In this document: piece after piece, positions 53,117 through 63,815 of the stretch
How the letters are laid out: every line of letters starts with the position of its first letter
Position numbering within the stretch: the stretch's first letter is position 1
NCBI GenBank assembly: GCA_035646375.1
Contig: DASRPM010000104.1
Coordinates: forward strand, 1 to 64,000
Length of the DNA stretch: 64,000 nucleotides
Origin: DASYRM01 sp035646375
Lineage (GTDB): Bacteria > Acidobacteriota > Vicinamibacteria > Vicinamibacterales > UBA2999
Reading direction: 5' to 3'
Translations under genes and position numbers: made by a program
Notes under the pieces: generated by a model
The model's input: only the letters and a program-made list of their open reading frames with translations
Told to the model about the DNA's origin: nothing
Database searches by the model: none

Positions 53117-56100
53117 TCAGAACGAATACTTGAGCGCGAACTGCATGATCCGCGGATCGTCGGCGCTCGTGATCTGGCCGAACTGCACGTTGTTGAAGTT
53201 GGTCACCGGCGCGTTGAGCCCGGGATTGAACCAGTTGAACGCGTTGAACGCCTCGGCGCGCGCTTCGATCACGTGCGTCCCGAACCGGAAGCGCCGCACC
53301 AGCGACAGATCGACCGCCTTGTTGCCCGGCCCCACGATGCTGTTGCGCTGCAGGTTCCCCAGCGTGCCGAGCGCCGGCTCGGCGAACGCCGCGCGACTGA
53401 GGTAGTTGGTGTACGACTTGTCGCCGTACGGGTTGTCCAGCACCACGTTCGGCCGTTGATTGGCGATGCCGGTGCGTGCCGGATCGCTCGTGAGCGTCAC
53501 GTTGAGCGGCCGGCCCGAGAAGAAGCGCGCGATGCCCGACAGGCTCCAGTCCGACGCGATGGCGCGCAACGTCGCGTTCTGGAAGTCCGGGGTGCGCGCG
53601 ACGAGCGCCATGTTGAACAGGTGGCGGCGGTCCGTGTCGCACGGGCCGTAGTCGTAGTCTGGATTGGTGGGATCCACATACCCGGTGCCGACGTTCGGCG
53701 TCGTGCCGCCCTGCGTCGGCAGCCCCATGCACTTCGAGAGCGTGTAGTTGGCGCTGGCCGTAATGCCGTTCTGGCTGCGCCGCTGCACGCTCAGGAGCAG
53801 GCCGTTGTACTTCTGGTAGCCGAGCGCGGTGTGCTCGTCCACGACGCCGAGATACTTGCCGGTGTCGAAGTTCTCCATCGTGAGCACGCGGCGGTTGTTG
53901 AGCGTCCCGGTGGTCGAGCACGGGGTGAACGTCTGTGGGCCCGAGGCGGTCTGCAGCGTGCACGAGCCGGGGATGTAGACGCCGGGATTGAGCGAGCGCA
54001 CGTTCCACAGGCGGTCCGAATAGCTCCCCAGATAGGTGGCCGAGACGGCGAGATCGTTGCCGATCTGGCGCTGCACGCTGACATTCCACGACTGCTGCCG
54101 CGGCACGCGGATGTCCGACGGAATCGAGATGTAGGGCCCCGTCAACGGGAAGACCGAGTTGGGACCGGTCGTGAACGGGAAGAACGTCTCGTTGCCGGTG
54201 CCCAGCCACGGGTTGTCGAAGCCGCCGGCGGGGCTGTCCACGCGCGCCTCGGCGTTGAACGGCGGCGCCACCGACGTGTTGAGGTGGAACTGCGCGTTCA
54301 CGAAGTCGTAGGACAGGGAGTAGCCGGTGCGGATCGACATGCGGCCGTCGCCGTTCGGATCCCACGCAAAGCCCACCCGCGGCGAGAACTGCCACCAGTG
54401 GTTCTCCATGCCCGCTTTGTCGTTGGTGAAGTCGGCGTCGCCGGGATAGAGAAATCCGGGTGGCGCGTTCGAGTACTGGGTGGTGCGCGTGCCCGCCCGG
54501 AAGCGATCGACGCTGAAGTTGTAGATGGCGCCGTTCCGGATCTGCTGCGCGAGACCGGGCTCCCAGCGCACGCCGTAGTTCAACGTGGCCTTCGACGACA
54601 GCTTCCACGTGTCCTGGGCATAGAAGCCGAGGTAGAGCTGCTTCATGTCGAGTGAGTTCGGCGTCGCTTGAATGAGCTGGAAGAGGCTTCCAGTGAGGAA
54701 GTCGGCGAGCGGCAGGCCGGTGATGTTGCCGTTGAAGGTGAACTGGCCCGGCGAGCGCACGTTGGCCTGCGAGAGCGAGGTCCAGTAGGAGACGTTTCCG
54801 CCGATGCCGAACTGGTGTGCGCCGCGCACGAGCGTCAGGTCGTCGCTGACCTGGTAGGAGGGCGTCTGGAAGCGCGCCTCGCTCTCGGTGCCGCCCCCGA
54901 GCTGGAAGCCACCGCCGGTGACGTTCACCAGCAGGTAGTCCTCGATGTAGCTGTACATGCGGACACCGACCTCGGGCGCCGAGAAGCCGATCGGCTCGTG
55001 GATGCGGTGGATGTCGGTGTTGTTGTAGGCGACGCGCAGCGCGTTGACGGTGTTGTTGCTCAGCACCATCGTGTCGCCGACCGTCACCGAGCGGGCCTTG
55101 TTGTCGCGGCCGCCCAGGCTCGACACCAGGACGTTCTCCGGCTGGAGCTGCCCGGGGGGTGTCCACTTGACGCGCGTTTCGATCGCGCGGACGAAGAGCG
55201 AGTGGTTCGGCGTGAGCGTCAGATCCACTTTACCGATGAATTGCGATTCGTCCTGCGGCCGGCTCCGGCTGTAGTTGAAGCGCCCGCACTTGTCGGTGGT
55301 CGTCGGCAGGTGCCGGGCAATCTCCAACGCCGCGGGGCTGAAGCGGGACGGGTCGATGCGATTGTTGACGAACGGACCTCCCAGCTGCAGGGGAGGGAGA
55401 GTGGCCGGACGGTTGGGCGTGCAGTCTCGCGACGCGTAGTCCGTGAAGTCGCCCGCGAGCATCGCGGCGGTCGGTACGAATGCGAACAGGTCGGCGGGCG
55501 TCTCGCGCAGCCGCGTGCCCTGATACGCCCCGAAGAAGAACAGCCGGTCGGTCTTCAGCGGACCGCCGAACGTGCCGCCGAACTGGTTGCGGCTCAGGCC
55601 GTCGCCCTGGCGCTTGCATGTCTCGGGCAGGAAGACCGGGCACGGGACTCCGGTCGTCCGGTTGACCGAGTTGTTGAAGCGGTTGACGGCATTGAAGCGG
55701 TGGTTGCGGACGAACTCGAAGAGGTCGCCGCGGAACCTGTTGGTGCCCGACTTGGTGACCGCGTTCACCGACGCGCTCGAGTGCACGCCGTTGCTGGCGG
55801 TTGTGGAGCTGGTCTCGAGGCGGAACTCCTGCAGGGCATCGGGGAAGGGCAGCGGCAGGTTCAGGTTGTCGTAGGGATTGTTGTGCGTGGCGCCGTCGAG
55901 CGTGAACGCCACACCGAAGCTCTGGCCGCCGGCCACAGCAATGGCGCGGCCGCCCTGCATGCTGCGGCTGGTGGCGTCGAGCGCCGGCTGCGGCACCGCC
56001 GCGCCCGCCAGCGTGATGAGATCCACCGGGTTGCGGCCGTTGAGCGGCAGCTCCTCGATGCGCTCGTTCTCGATGACCTGGCCGATGCCGGGGCTGCGGG

Positions 56101-56491
56101 TTTCGACGAGCGGTGTTGCCCCCTGCACGGCGACCGTCTCGGTGATCTCACCGAGCGAGAGCGTGATGTTGATCTCGGGGTTGGCGTTGACCTGCAACAC
56201 GAGGCCGGTCTGCTGAAACGCGCGGAAGCCGGAGAGCATGGCGTCGAGGCGGTAGGGACCGACGGGCAGGTTCGACAGCACGAACAGGCCGTTGGCTTCG
56301 GTGACGACCGAGCGGCGGAACCCGGTGTCGGTCTGAACCGCGCTGACGTCCACGCCGGGCAGCACCGCCCCGCTCGTGTCCCGAACGGTTCCCGTGATTT
56401 GCGCGGTGGATCCGATTTGCGCGGTGGCCGCGCTCGTGGCGAGGAACAGCACGGCAAGCCCAGGCAGCAACGCACGGAGTGCACGGCCCAT
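53117..56491 (-). CDS. Oar-like TonB-dependent receptor with carboxypeptidase-regulatory domain
   Basis: 1124 residues. A signal peptide (1-24, ATAQI) precedes a carboxypeptidase-regulatory-like domain (about 28-115: GTVRDTSGAVLPGVDVSAVQ), then a plug (about 120-230) and a large barrel ending in an aromatic residue (FALKYSF). No clear TonB box was seen. Such proteins are abundant in Acidobacteriota and thought to import glycans or peptides. The ATG has GGAGGG five bases upstream. No SusD partner or polysaccharide genes are nearby. Confidence 0.94.
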   Translation of the reverse strand: MGRALRALLPGLAVLFLATSAATAQIGSTAQITGTVRDTSGAVLPGVDVSAVQTDTGFRRSVVTEANGLFVLSNLPVGPYRLDAMLSGFRAFQQTGLVLQVNANPEINITLSLGEITETVAVQGATPLVETRSPGIGQVIENERIEELPLNGRNPVDLITLAGAAVPQPALDATSRSMQGGRAIAVAGGQSFGVAFTLDGATHNNPYDNLNLPLPFPDALQEFRLETSSTTASNGVHSSASVNAVTKSGTNRFRGDLFEFVRNHRFNAVNRFNNSVNRTTGVPCPVFLPETCKRQGDGLSRNQFGGTFGGPLKTDRLFFFGAYQGTRLRETPADLFAFVPTAAMLAGDFTDYASRDCTPNRPATLPPLQLGGPFVNNRIDPSRFSPAALEIARHLPTTTDKCGRFNYSRSRPQDESQFIGKVDLTLTPNHSLFVRAIETRVKWTPPGQLQPENVLVSSLGGRDNKARSVTVGDTMVLSNNTVNALRVAYNNTDIHRIHEPIGFSAPEVGVRMYSYIEDYLLVNVTGGGFQLGGGTESEARFQTPSYQVSDDLTLVRGAHQFGIGGNVSYWTSLSQANVRSPGQFTFNGNITGLPLADFLTGSLFQLIQATPNSLDMKQLYLGFYAQDTWKLSSKATLNYGVRWEPGLAQQIRNGAIYNFSVDRFRAGTRTTQYSNAPPGFLYPGDADFTNDKAGMENHWWQFSPRVGFAWDPNGDGRMSIRTGYSLSYDFVNAQFHLNTSVAPPFNAEARVDSPAGGFDNPWLGTGNETFFPFTTGPNSVFPLTGPYISIPSDIRVPRQQSWNVSVQRQIGNDLAVSATYLGSYSDRLWNVRSLNPGVYIPGSCTLQTASGPQTFTPCSTTGTLNNRRVLTMENFDTGKYLGVVDEHTALGYQKYNGLLLSVQRRSQNGITASANYTLSKCMGLPTQGGTTPNVGTGYVDPTNPDYDYGPCDTDRRHLFNMALVARTPDFQNATLRAIASDWSLSGIARFFSGRPLNVTLTSDPARTGIANQRPNVVLDNPYGDKSYTNYLSRAAFAEPALGTLGNLQRNSIVGPGNKAVDLSLVRRFRFGTHVIEARAEAFNAFNWFNPGLNAPVTNFNNVQFGQITSADDPRIMQFALKYSF

Positions 56492-56620
56492 CTCGACCCT
56501 CCAGTTCTCCCGCTACCTCGATTGGGGTACGGCAGCGTTGAAAGCGCCGGGAGTATACGTCCGCCCGGCGCGTTTGCGCCAGCCGAAAGCAGATGAGCAT
56601 CGGAATTACGATCGGGAGCG

Positions 56621-57769
56621 GTGGAAGACCGTCCCACGCTCGAGAGCCTGCGCCGCTACGCGGTGGCGCGCAGCCTGTTTGCGCCCACGACGCTCCAGCG
56701 CGCGATCGACCGGCTCGGGTTCGTACAGGCGGATCCGATCCGGGCGCCGGCGCGCGCGCAGGACCTGACGCTTCGCCACCGGGTCACCGGGTATCGCGCC
56801 GGTGATCTCGAGCGCCTCTACGCGCAGCTCGACGTTCACGAGGATTTCTTCGTCAACTACGGCTTCGTGTCGCCGGCGGTCTCGTCGCTGATGCACCCTC
56901 GCGGCGGGCCGACGCCGTGGAGCGCCGCGCGCGGACGCCACGTCAAGGCGCTGCTGGCGTTCGTACGCGAGCGCGGCGAGGTGCACCCGCGGGAGGTGGA
57001 CGAGCACTTCGCGCTCGGCACCGTCACCAACTATTGGGGTGGGTCGTCCAGCGCGACGACGCACCTGCTCGACCAGATGCACTACCGCGGCCTGTTGCGG
57101 GTGATGCGGCGCGACAACGGCATCCGCGTCTACGCCGTGCACGAGCACGCGCCGGTCCCGCGCGATCCCGCCACCCGCCGGGCGCGGCTCGATGCGCTCG
57201 TGGACGTGGTGGTGGCCAAGTACGCGCCGCTCACCGCGTCGGGGCTCAACCGCCTGGTGAAGCGGCTGCGCTACGGCGTGCCCCAGTGGGCGACCGGCTT
57301 GAACCGCGCGGTGCAGCGCGCCAGGCAGCGCCTGTCGCATGCGCACGTGGACGGCGTGGACTGGTACTGGCCGGTTCACGAGGAGCCTGCCGCCGCCGAG
57401 CCCGATGACGCCGTCCGCCTGCTGGCGCCGTTCGATCCGATCGTGTGGGATCGGCCGCGGTTCGAGCTGCTCTGGGGATGGGAGTATCGCTTCGAGGCGT
57501 ATACGCCGGTGCCCAAGCGCAAGCTCGGGTACTACGCGCTGCCGCTGTTGTGGCGCGATCGCGTCGTGGGCTGGGCCAACGTGGCGGCGGCGGGCAGCGA
57601 GCTCAGCTCCGACGTCCGCTACGTGGCCGGCCGCCCGCCCCGTGAGCGGGCGTTCGCGGCGGCGCTCGATGACGAGCTGTCCCGCCTCGCGGTGACGCTG
57701 GGGCTGTCGGCCGGCCGGAAGGCGCGCCGCGCTCAGCGCGAGGCGATCGGCAGGACGACGCCGGCCTGA
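56621..57769 (+). CDS. AlkZ/YcaQ-like HTH_42 protein (putative DNA glycosylase)
   Basis: 382 residues, cytoplasmic. It has the tandem winged-helix layout of the HTH_42 family and a QxD motif (Gln36-Ala-Asp38 in LGFVQADPIRAPARAQD), equivalent to the catalytic QxD/QxQ of AlkZ and YcaQ, which excise alkylated or cross-linked bases. The central WGGSSSATTHLLDQMHYRGLLRV block is also typical. GTG at 56621 is the likely start, with GGGAGC just upstream. It diverges from the TonB receptor. Confidence 0.85.
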   Translation: MEDRPTLESLRRYAVARSLFAPTTLQRAIDRLGFVQADPIRAPARAQDLTLRHRVTGYRAGDLERLYAQLDVHEDFFVNYGFVSPAVSSLMHPRGGPTPWSAARGRHVKALLAFVRERGEVHPREVDEHFALGTVTNYWGGSSSATTHLLDQMHYRGLLRVMRRDNGIRVYAVHEHAPVPRDPATRRARLDALVDVVVAKYAPLTASGLNRLVKRLRYGVPQWATGLNRAVQRARQRLSHAHVDGVDWYWPVHEEPAAAEPDDAVRLLAPFDPIVWDRPRFELLWGWEYRFEAYTPVPKRKLGYYALPLLWRDRVVGWANVAAAGSELSSDVRYVAGRPPRERAFAAALDDELSRLAVTLGLSAGRKARRAQREAIGRTTPA

Positions 57770-58254
57770 AGCCGCAGCGTATTGAGCGCGCCGTCGTCGA
57801 ACGCGATCGGAAACGAGATGCCGGCGCGCAGCGCGAGGCCGCGGGCCATCCCGAAGTCCACGCCGAAGCCCGGTTCGATCATGAAGAACGTGGCGGAGCT
57901 GCCGCAGCAGCCAGTGTTCATGCCGCCGACCAGGAACTGCGCGAACGGATCGACGCCGGGGGCCGTGCGCCCCGACAGGCGGAGCCCGCCTTGAAACGTG
58001 TGCAGGCGAAAGGTCTCGCCGAAGTCCGACCGGTAGTTGCCGGCCACCTCGCCCACCAGTGAGATTGCGGATCGATCGATCGGTGCGGCGAACGACAACA
58101 GCCAGCCGGCCGGCATGTTGAGATCGGGGCCTTCGAGAATCCGGAGAAACGAGTAGCTGACGCCCAGCGTGGTCTGGGCGGACGCCACCCCCGTGTGCAC
58201 GGCGAGGGAGAAGACCAAGGCAAGCAGCCACGTCGACCGTCGAATAATCATCAT
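57733..58254 (-). CDS. Small outer-membrane beta-barrel protein
   Basis: 173 residues. A signal peptide (1-26, ASAQT) and eight amphipathic strands fit an OmpA/OmpX-like barrel, ending in LRLQAGVVLPI. GAGG lies just before the ATG. The C-terminus overlaps the AlkZ-like gene by 37 bases tail to tail. Function unknown. Confidence 0.78.
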   Translation of the reverse strand: MMIIRRSTWLLALVFSLAVHTGVASAQTTLGVSYSFLRILEGPDLNMPAGWLLSFAAPIDRSAISLVGEVAGNYRSDFGETFRLHTFQGGLRLSGRTAPGVDPFAQFLVGGMNTGCCGSSATFFMIEPGFGVDFGMARGLALRAGISFPIAFDDGALNTLRLQAGVVLPIASR

Positions 58255-58309
58255 CAGCCTCGGAGTGAATTAGCGTATGCCGCAGATTACTGCACCGAGG
58301 AGGGCACGC

Positions 58310-58858
58310 ATGCGCACAGTCTTCGCGTTGAGCTGGTTGATGACACTCGCAGCGGCGCTGATAGCCGCGCCCGCTGTCGCATGGGCACAGGTTGTCGCTC
58401 CGCAGGCCGGCTGCAAGGCGACGCCGGCCGAACTCGAGGCAAACAAAAAGGTCGCGATGGAGTTCTTCCGTCCCGGCGTGGACCGCGTGGCGCTGGCCGA
58501 CACGACGTACAAGCAGCACAACCCGGCGTTCGTGAAGGGCGGCCGCGAGGCGGGCCTCAGCGACTACGAGTACTTCAAGTCGCGTTTCGGCGGGCCGCCG
58601 CGCCAGGGTGGTCCGGGGCCGGGACGAGGGCAGGCCGAGGGGCCGCAGCCGCCGGCCGGCAACCCGCTCGAGATCGTGATGGCCGAATGCGACGTAGTCA
58701 CCGTCGTCCACAAGAACTTCCGCCAGGACCCCACGGCGGCGCCCGGCACCTGGTACGAGGTGTTCACGTTCGACACCTTCCGTGTCCGCAATGGCAAGCT
58801 GGTCGAGCACTGGGACGGGGCGGTGATCAATCCGCCGGCGCCGGGCCGCGGCAATTAG
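58310..58858 (+). CDS. Exported NTF2/SnoaL-like protein
   Basis: 182 residues. A signal peptide (1-26, AWAQV) precedes a SnoaL-like fold with YKQHNPAFVKGG and the closing DTFRVRNGKLVEHWDGAV. A Pro/Gly-rich insertion (GGPPRQGGPGPGRGQAEG) is near the middle. ATG at 58310 is preferred, with GGAGGG upstream. It lies 12 bases before the Tat-exported dehydrogenase and probably shares its transcript. Confidence 0.82.
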   Translation: MRTVFALSWLMTLAAALIAAPAVAWAQVVAPQAGCKATPAELEANKKVAMEFFRPGVDRVALADTTYKQHNPAFVKGGREAGLSDYEYFKSRFGGPPRQGGPGPGRGQAEGPQPPAGNPLEIVMAECDVVTVVHKNFRQDPTAAPGTWYEVFTFDTFRVRNGKLVEHWDGAVINPPAPGRGN

Positions 58859-58870
58859 AATGAACGCACT

Positions 58871-60289
58871 ATGCCGTCACGCACGCCACGACTCTCGCGC
58901 CGCGGGCTCCTGAAACGAGGCGCGACCGCCGCCGCGGCGGTGGCCGCCGGCGGCGCCGCGCCCGCCGCGGCTCAGGGCCAGGCGCCGGCCGTCGTGACCG
59001 GGCGCACGTTCCGCGCGTGGATCTCGCGCGGCAGCGGTTCCGGGCGGACCACGCTGCAGGACGTGCGGATGCGCGCCGTCACCGGCCGCATGGTCGTGGT
59101 GCGCACGGAAGCCACCAATCTCTGCTACTCGAACGTCGGCGCCGTGCTCGGCATCCAGGCCGCACCGCCGGGCGGCACAGTGCCTGCCAACGCTGCCGCG
59201 CCCGCCAACCCGGCCGCCGCCGGCGGGACGCTCGCCGGCACCGACAGCATGGCGCTCATTCAGGGGCACGGCGGCATCGGCGTGGTCGAGGCGGTGGGGC
59301 CGGAAGTGCGGCGCGTGCAGGTGGGCGATCGCGTGTGCGTGTCGGGCACGCCGCAGTGCGGCGCGTGCTACCACTGCCTGCGCGGCCGCGCCGACATCTG
59401 CCAGCTGCTCGGGCGCAATCTGGCGTCGGATCTCATCCCCGTCGCGGATCTGCGCGACGGCACGCCGGTCTATTCCAACTCGCACATCGGCGGCCTCGGC
59501 GAGCTGATGGTCACCTGGGAAGAGTGGATCGTGCCGGTCGTCTCGAAGGCCAGCAACGTGGATCTCGGCATGGTGTGCAGCTGCGTCAGCGTGGCGGGGT
59601 TGGGCGCCACCACGTCGGGCACGCTGGCAACGCTGGCGCCGGGGTCGGCCGTGGCCGTGGTGGGCTGCGGGCCGCTGGGCCTCAGCGCCGTGCAGGGCGC
59701 GCGCATTGCCGGCGCCTCGATCATCATCGGCATCGACCCGATCCGCGCGCGGCGCGACGTGGCGATGAAAGTGGGCGCCACGCACGTCCTCGATCCCAAC
59801 GTGGAAGGCGATCGGCTGATCGAACGCGTCCGCGCGTTGACGGCGGGCCCGACCAATCGCACCTGGAGCGGCGGGCGCGATTCGGGCGGGCGCCGCAGCG
59901 GCGCCGGCGCCGACCTGGTGGTGGAGGCGGCCGGTGCCGAGTTCGTGCGGCCGAAGCTCGAACAGGGCCCCGATCCCAGCGGCATCCTGCCGATGCAGCA
60001 GGCGTATCAGATGGCGTCGGCCGGCGGCCACGTGATCACGACGGGCCTGGTGCGCGGCACGATTGCGTTGCCGGCGTTCCTCTTTGCGATTGGCGGCGTC
60101 ACGCACTCGGGTGGCCAGGCCGGCGGGGCCAACCCGATGCGCGACATCCCCCGCTTCGTCGAGATGCTCCACGCCGGCCGCTACGATCCCAAGCTGCTCG
60201 CCACGCGCGTCGTCGGCCTGCGCGACGTGCTCGGCGCCTACGAGGAAGTCGCCTATCGCACGACGATCACGGCGCTGATGGTGTTGTAG
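58871..60289 (+). CDS. Tat-exported zinc-type MDR dehydrogenase
   Basis: 472 residues. A twin-arginine signal (SRRGLLK at 9-15, then a hydrophobic stretch) is followed by an MDR alcohol dehydrogenase: Cys85 (NLCYSN), the structural zinc set Cys163/166/169/177, and a Rossmann motif GCGPLG. The usual GHE motif reads GHGG at 132-135, so one catalytic-zinc contact may be lost. Two Ala/Pro/Gly-rich insertions are also present. Export of a nicotinamide-dependent fold via Tat implies a bound cofactor, as in glucose-fructose oxidoreductase (inference). Substrate unknown. Confidence 0.85.
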   Translation: MPSRTPRLSRRGLLKRGATAAAAVAAGGAAPAAAQGQAPAVVTGRTFRAWISRGSGSGRTTLQDVRMRAVTGRMVVVRTEATNLCYSNVGAVLGIQAAPPGGTVPANAAAPANPAAAGGTLAGTDSMALIQGHGGIGVVEAVGPEVRRVQVGDRVCVSGTPQCGACYHCLRGRADICQLLGRNLASDLIPVADLRDGTPVYSNSHIGGLGELMVTWEEWIVPVVSKASNVDLGMVCSCVSVAGLGATTSGTLATLAPGSAVAVVGCGPLGLSAVQGARIAGASIIIGIDPIRARRDVAMKVGATHVLDPNVEGDRLIERVRALTAGPTNRTWSGGRDSGGRRSGAGADLVVEAAGAEFVRPKLEQGPDPSGILPMQQAYQMASAGGHVITTGLVRGTIALPAFLFAIGGVTHSGGQAGGANPMRDIPRFVEMLHAGRYDPKLLATRVVGLRDVLGAYEEVAYRTTITALMVL

Positions 60290-60974
60290 CGAGCGTGCAG
60301 CTGTGATCCGCGTGATCACGGCAGGTTTTGAAAAAGGCGTGCGTGGTGGCGACGAAGGACAAGCCTTCGGCCGCGGTACCCCAGCCTGGCACCTTCGAGA
60401 ACTTACCCTGCTCGTGAAGCTTGTAACGGTTGAAATACTCGCCAATCCGCTGCTGTTCCCCGGTCGTGAGGGCATGGAGCGGACGGCCGTCTGAGCCGGT
60501 GCGAGAGAGCACGACCTTTGAATCGAGACCCTTCTCGTCCTCCATCCGCATCAGGCCGACAATCACGCCCGTGATCAGGCGGCCTCCCTCGATGGGCGGA
60601 CCGAGCACCAGCACATCGAACGGATCGCCGTCGTAGGAGACGGTCTGTGGCACGAAGCCGTAGTTGACGGGGTAGCCGCCGATGCTTTCCGGCAGCGTGC
60701 GATCGACGCCGCGCCGGTTGGCCCCCATGTCGAACTCCCATTTGCGGCGGTCGCCCCGCGCGATCTCGATGTAGCCGTTCACCGTGCCGTCGGGGTTGAG
60801 CGGCGGAGTGTCGCGCCACACGTGCGACCGGTGCCGCGCTGCCGCCTCGAGGCTCCGGTCCAGTTCCGTCGTGGCCTGCACGGGGAGCGTGACGGGAACG
60901 CCGTCGTCGCGTTTTCCAGAGACGACTCCGGACGCGACGAGCAGCACGACAACCACCGCGGCGGCACGAGGCAT
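60267..60974 (-). CDS. ppa: Exported inorganic pyrophosphatase
   Basis: 235 residues. An N-terminal signal or anchor (1-20) precedes a family I pyrophosphatase core with EFDMGANRRGVDRTLPE, YPVNYGFVPQT and the metal-binding DGDPFDVLVLG, followed by GLMRMEDEKGLDSKVV. Soluble Ppa enzymes are cytoplasmic, so an exported one should hydrolyse periplasmic pyrophosphate. The end overlaps the Tat dehydrogenase gene by 23 bases tail to tail. There is no clear Shine-Dalgarno before the ATG. Confidence 0.88.
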   Translation of the reverse strand: MPRAAAVVVVLLVASGVVSGKRDDGVPVTLPVQATTELDRSLEAAARHRSHVWRDTPPLNPDGTVNGYIEIARGDRRKWEFDMGANRRGVDRTLPESIGGYPVNYGFVPQTVSYDGDPFDVLVLGPPIEGGRLITGVIVGLMRMEDEKGLDSKVVLSRTGSDGRPLHALTTGEQQRIGEYFNRYKLHEQGKFSKVPGWGTAAEGLSFVATTHAFFKTCRDHADHSCTLATTPSAP

Positions 60975-61010
60975 GAAGGCCGTTGGTGCAACACGCGGGC
61001 CACTCTGTCA

Positions 61011-61030
61011 GGGCGGCCTGAAGGCCGCCC
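61011..61030. repeat. Palindrome with TGAA loop, copy 1
   Basis: GGGCGGCC, TGAA, GGCCGCCC, followed by TCTAC. Confidence 0.65.
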
Positions 61031-61045
61031 TCTACATTGGCTCAT

Positions 61046-61065
61046 GGGCCGCCTGAAGGCGGCCC
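61046..61065. repeat. Palindrome with TGAA loop, copy 2
   Basis: GGGCCGCC, TGAA, GGCGGCCC, followed by CTACG. Both copies lie downstream of the NtrX-like gene on its strand and may also terminate it. Confidence 0.65.
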
Positions 61066-61080
61066 CTACGACGGATCGCG

Positions 61081-62426
<1,346 letters not shown>

Positions 62427-62430
<4 letters not shown>

Positions 62431-63812
62431 TGATGTCTGGGAAGGATCACCCGGAAGCCGGCGCCGCCGAGCGCGCCCTCGACGAGCGCGATGTCGCCGC
62501 CCATGCGCAGCGCGTTCTTCTTGGCGATGGAGAGCCCGAGCCCCATCCCGTGCTTCTTGAACGTGATGGTCGGCTCGAAGAGCGTTCGCGCGGCCTCCTC
62601 GCCGAGGCCAGGCCCCGAATCGTGCACCTCCATCGCGACGTCGTGTCCGTACACCCGCGTGGTTGCCTCCACCGTACCGCCTGGCCCCGCCGCCTCGGCG
62701 GCATTCTCCAGCAGGTTCGTCAGGATGCCTTTCACCAGGTCGGCGCTGGCAAGAACCGCCGGTACGTGCGCGTCGAGCGTGCAGCGGTAGGTGGTGTCCG
62801 GATGCGCCGGCCTCAGCAGCGACACACGCTCGCTGACGATGGCGTTGATATCGAGCGGTTCGGCGTTCACGGGCGGCTCGCTGGCGAACTCGGAAAAGGC
62901 ACGCACGCGGCGCTCGAGGGTTTCAATCTCGCCGATGACAATCTGCGCGGCCTGCTGCATGAACTCGCGGTCGCTCTGCGGCTGGCGTGCCACCATCTCT
63001 TCCACCGTCAGCCGGATCGGCGTCAGCGAGTTCTTCAGCTCGTGCGCCGTCTTGCGCGCCAGCGTTTCCCAGCTGGAGATCTGCGTCAGATAGACCAGCC
63101 GCTCGCGGTTGCGCCGCAGGTGCTCCGCCATGTCGTTGAACGCCGTCACCGCGCGCCCGACTTCGTCGTCGCGCGTCGTGGCCAGGCGCTGATGCCAATC
63201 GCCAGCCGCGAAACCGGTGAGCCCCGCCGTCAGCTCCTGAATCGGACGGCTGATGCGATGGGCCATGAAGAGGAGGGGGACCAGCGACACCAGCCAGACG
63301 ACCGCCACCAGCAGGAGCAGGGTGAGCGTGAACCCGCGCTGGAGATCGCGCCCTTCCGTCGCGCCCACCAGCTCGCGCACCTGGCGCAGCTGTCCTCCGA
63401 GCTCCTCCATCTGAATGCCGCCGAGGTCGCGGCTGTAGACGTCCACGCGCGTGCCGGCGCGCGTCATGTAGTCCAGACGATCGCCGCCGGTCCCCGACAG
63501 GGTGAACCGTGCCGGCTCGCCGCTGATCCAGAAGGTGCGGACGGCGTCGGGCACGTTGCCGGCGGCGTCCATGTCGAACGAGGTGAAGCCGACCCGGCCG
63601 GTCTTGGCGTCCCGTTCGAGCGACAGCCGCTCGCGTTCGTAGAAGCGGCGGACCGTGGCCTCGAGCGTCCGCGACAAGCCGTCGAGCTCCCCGGTGGTGG
63701 CATAACCGAGGCTGCGCTCGAGCAGCGACATCGTGATCCAGATCGTCGCGCCGAGCGGCAGCAGCGTGGCCACGAAGAACGCCGCGACGAGTCGAGTGCG
63801 GAGGCTACGCAC
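62427..63812 (-). CDS. NtrY-type sensor histidine kinase
   Basis: 461 residues. Two transmembrane helices (about 8-30 and 162-184) enclose a periplasmic sensor domain; a HAMP domain (about 185-235) leads to the H-box AHELKNSLTPIRL with phosphosite His257 and a HATPase domain (GPGLGEEAARTLFEP and KKHGMGLGLSIAKK). The start is GTG at 63810-63812, four bases past the upstream stop. It probably phosphorylates the adjacent NtrX-like regulator. Confidence 0.94.
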
Positions 63813-63815
63813 GCA

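Noticed and set aside
53076..55166. A 696-codon minus-strand frame inside the TonB receptor gene
   Set aside because: It is a same-strand shadow of the receptor, with no domain and biased composition.
56606..57732. Long minus-strand frame across the AlkZ-like gene
   Set aside because: Antisense shadow; the plus-strand frame has the QxD motif and the family layout.
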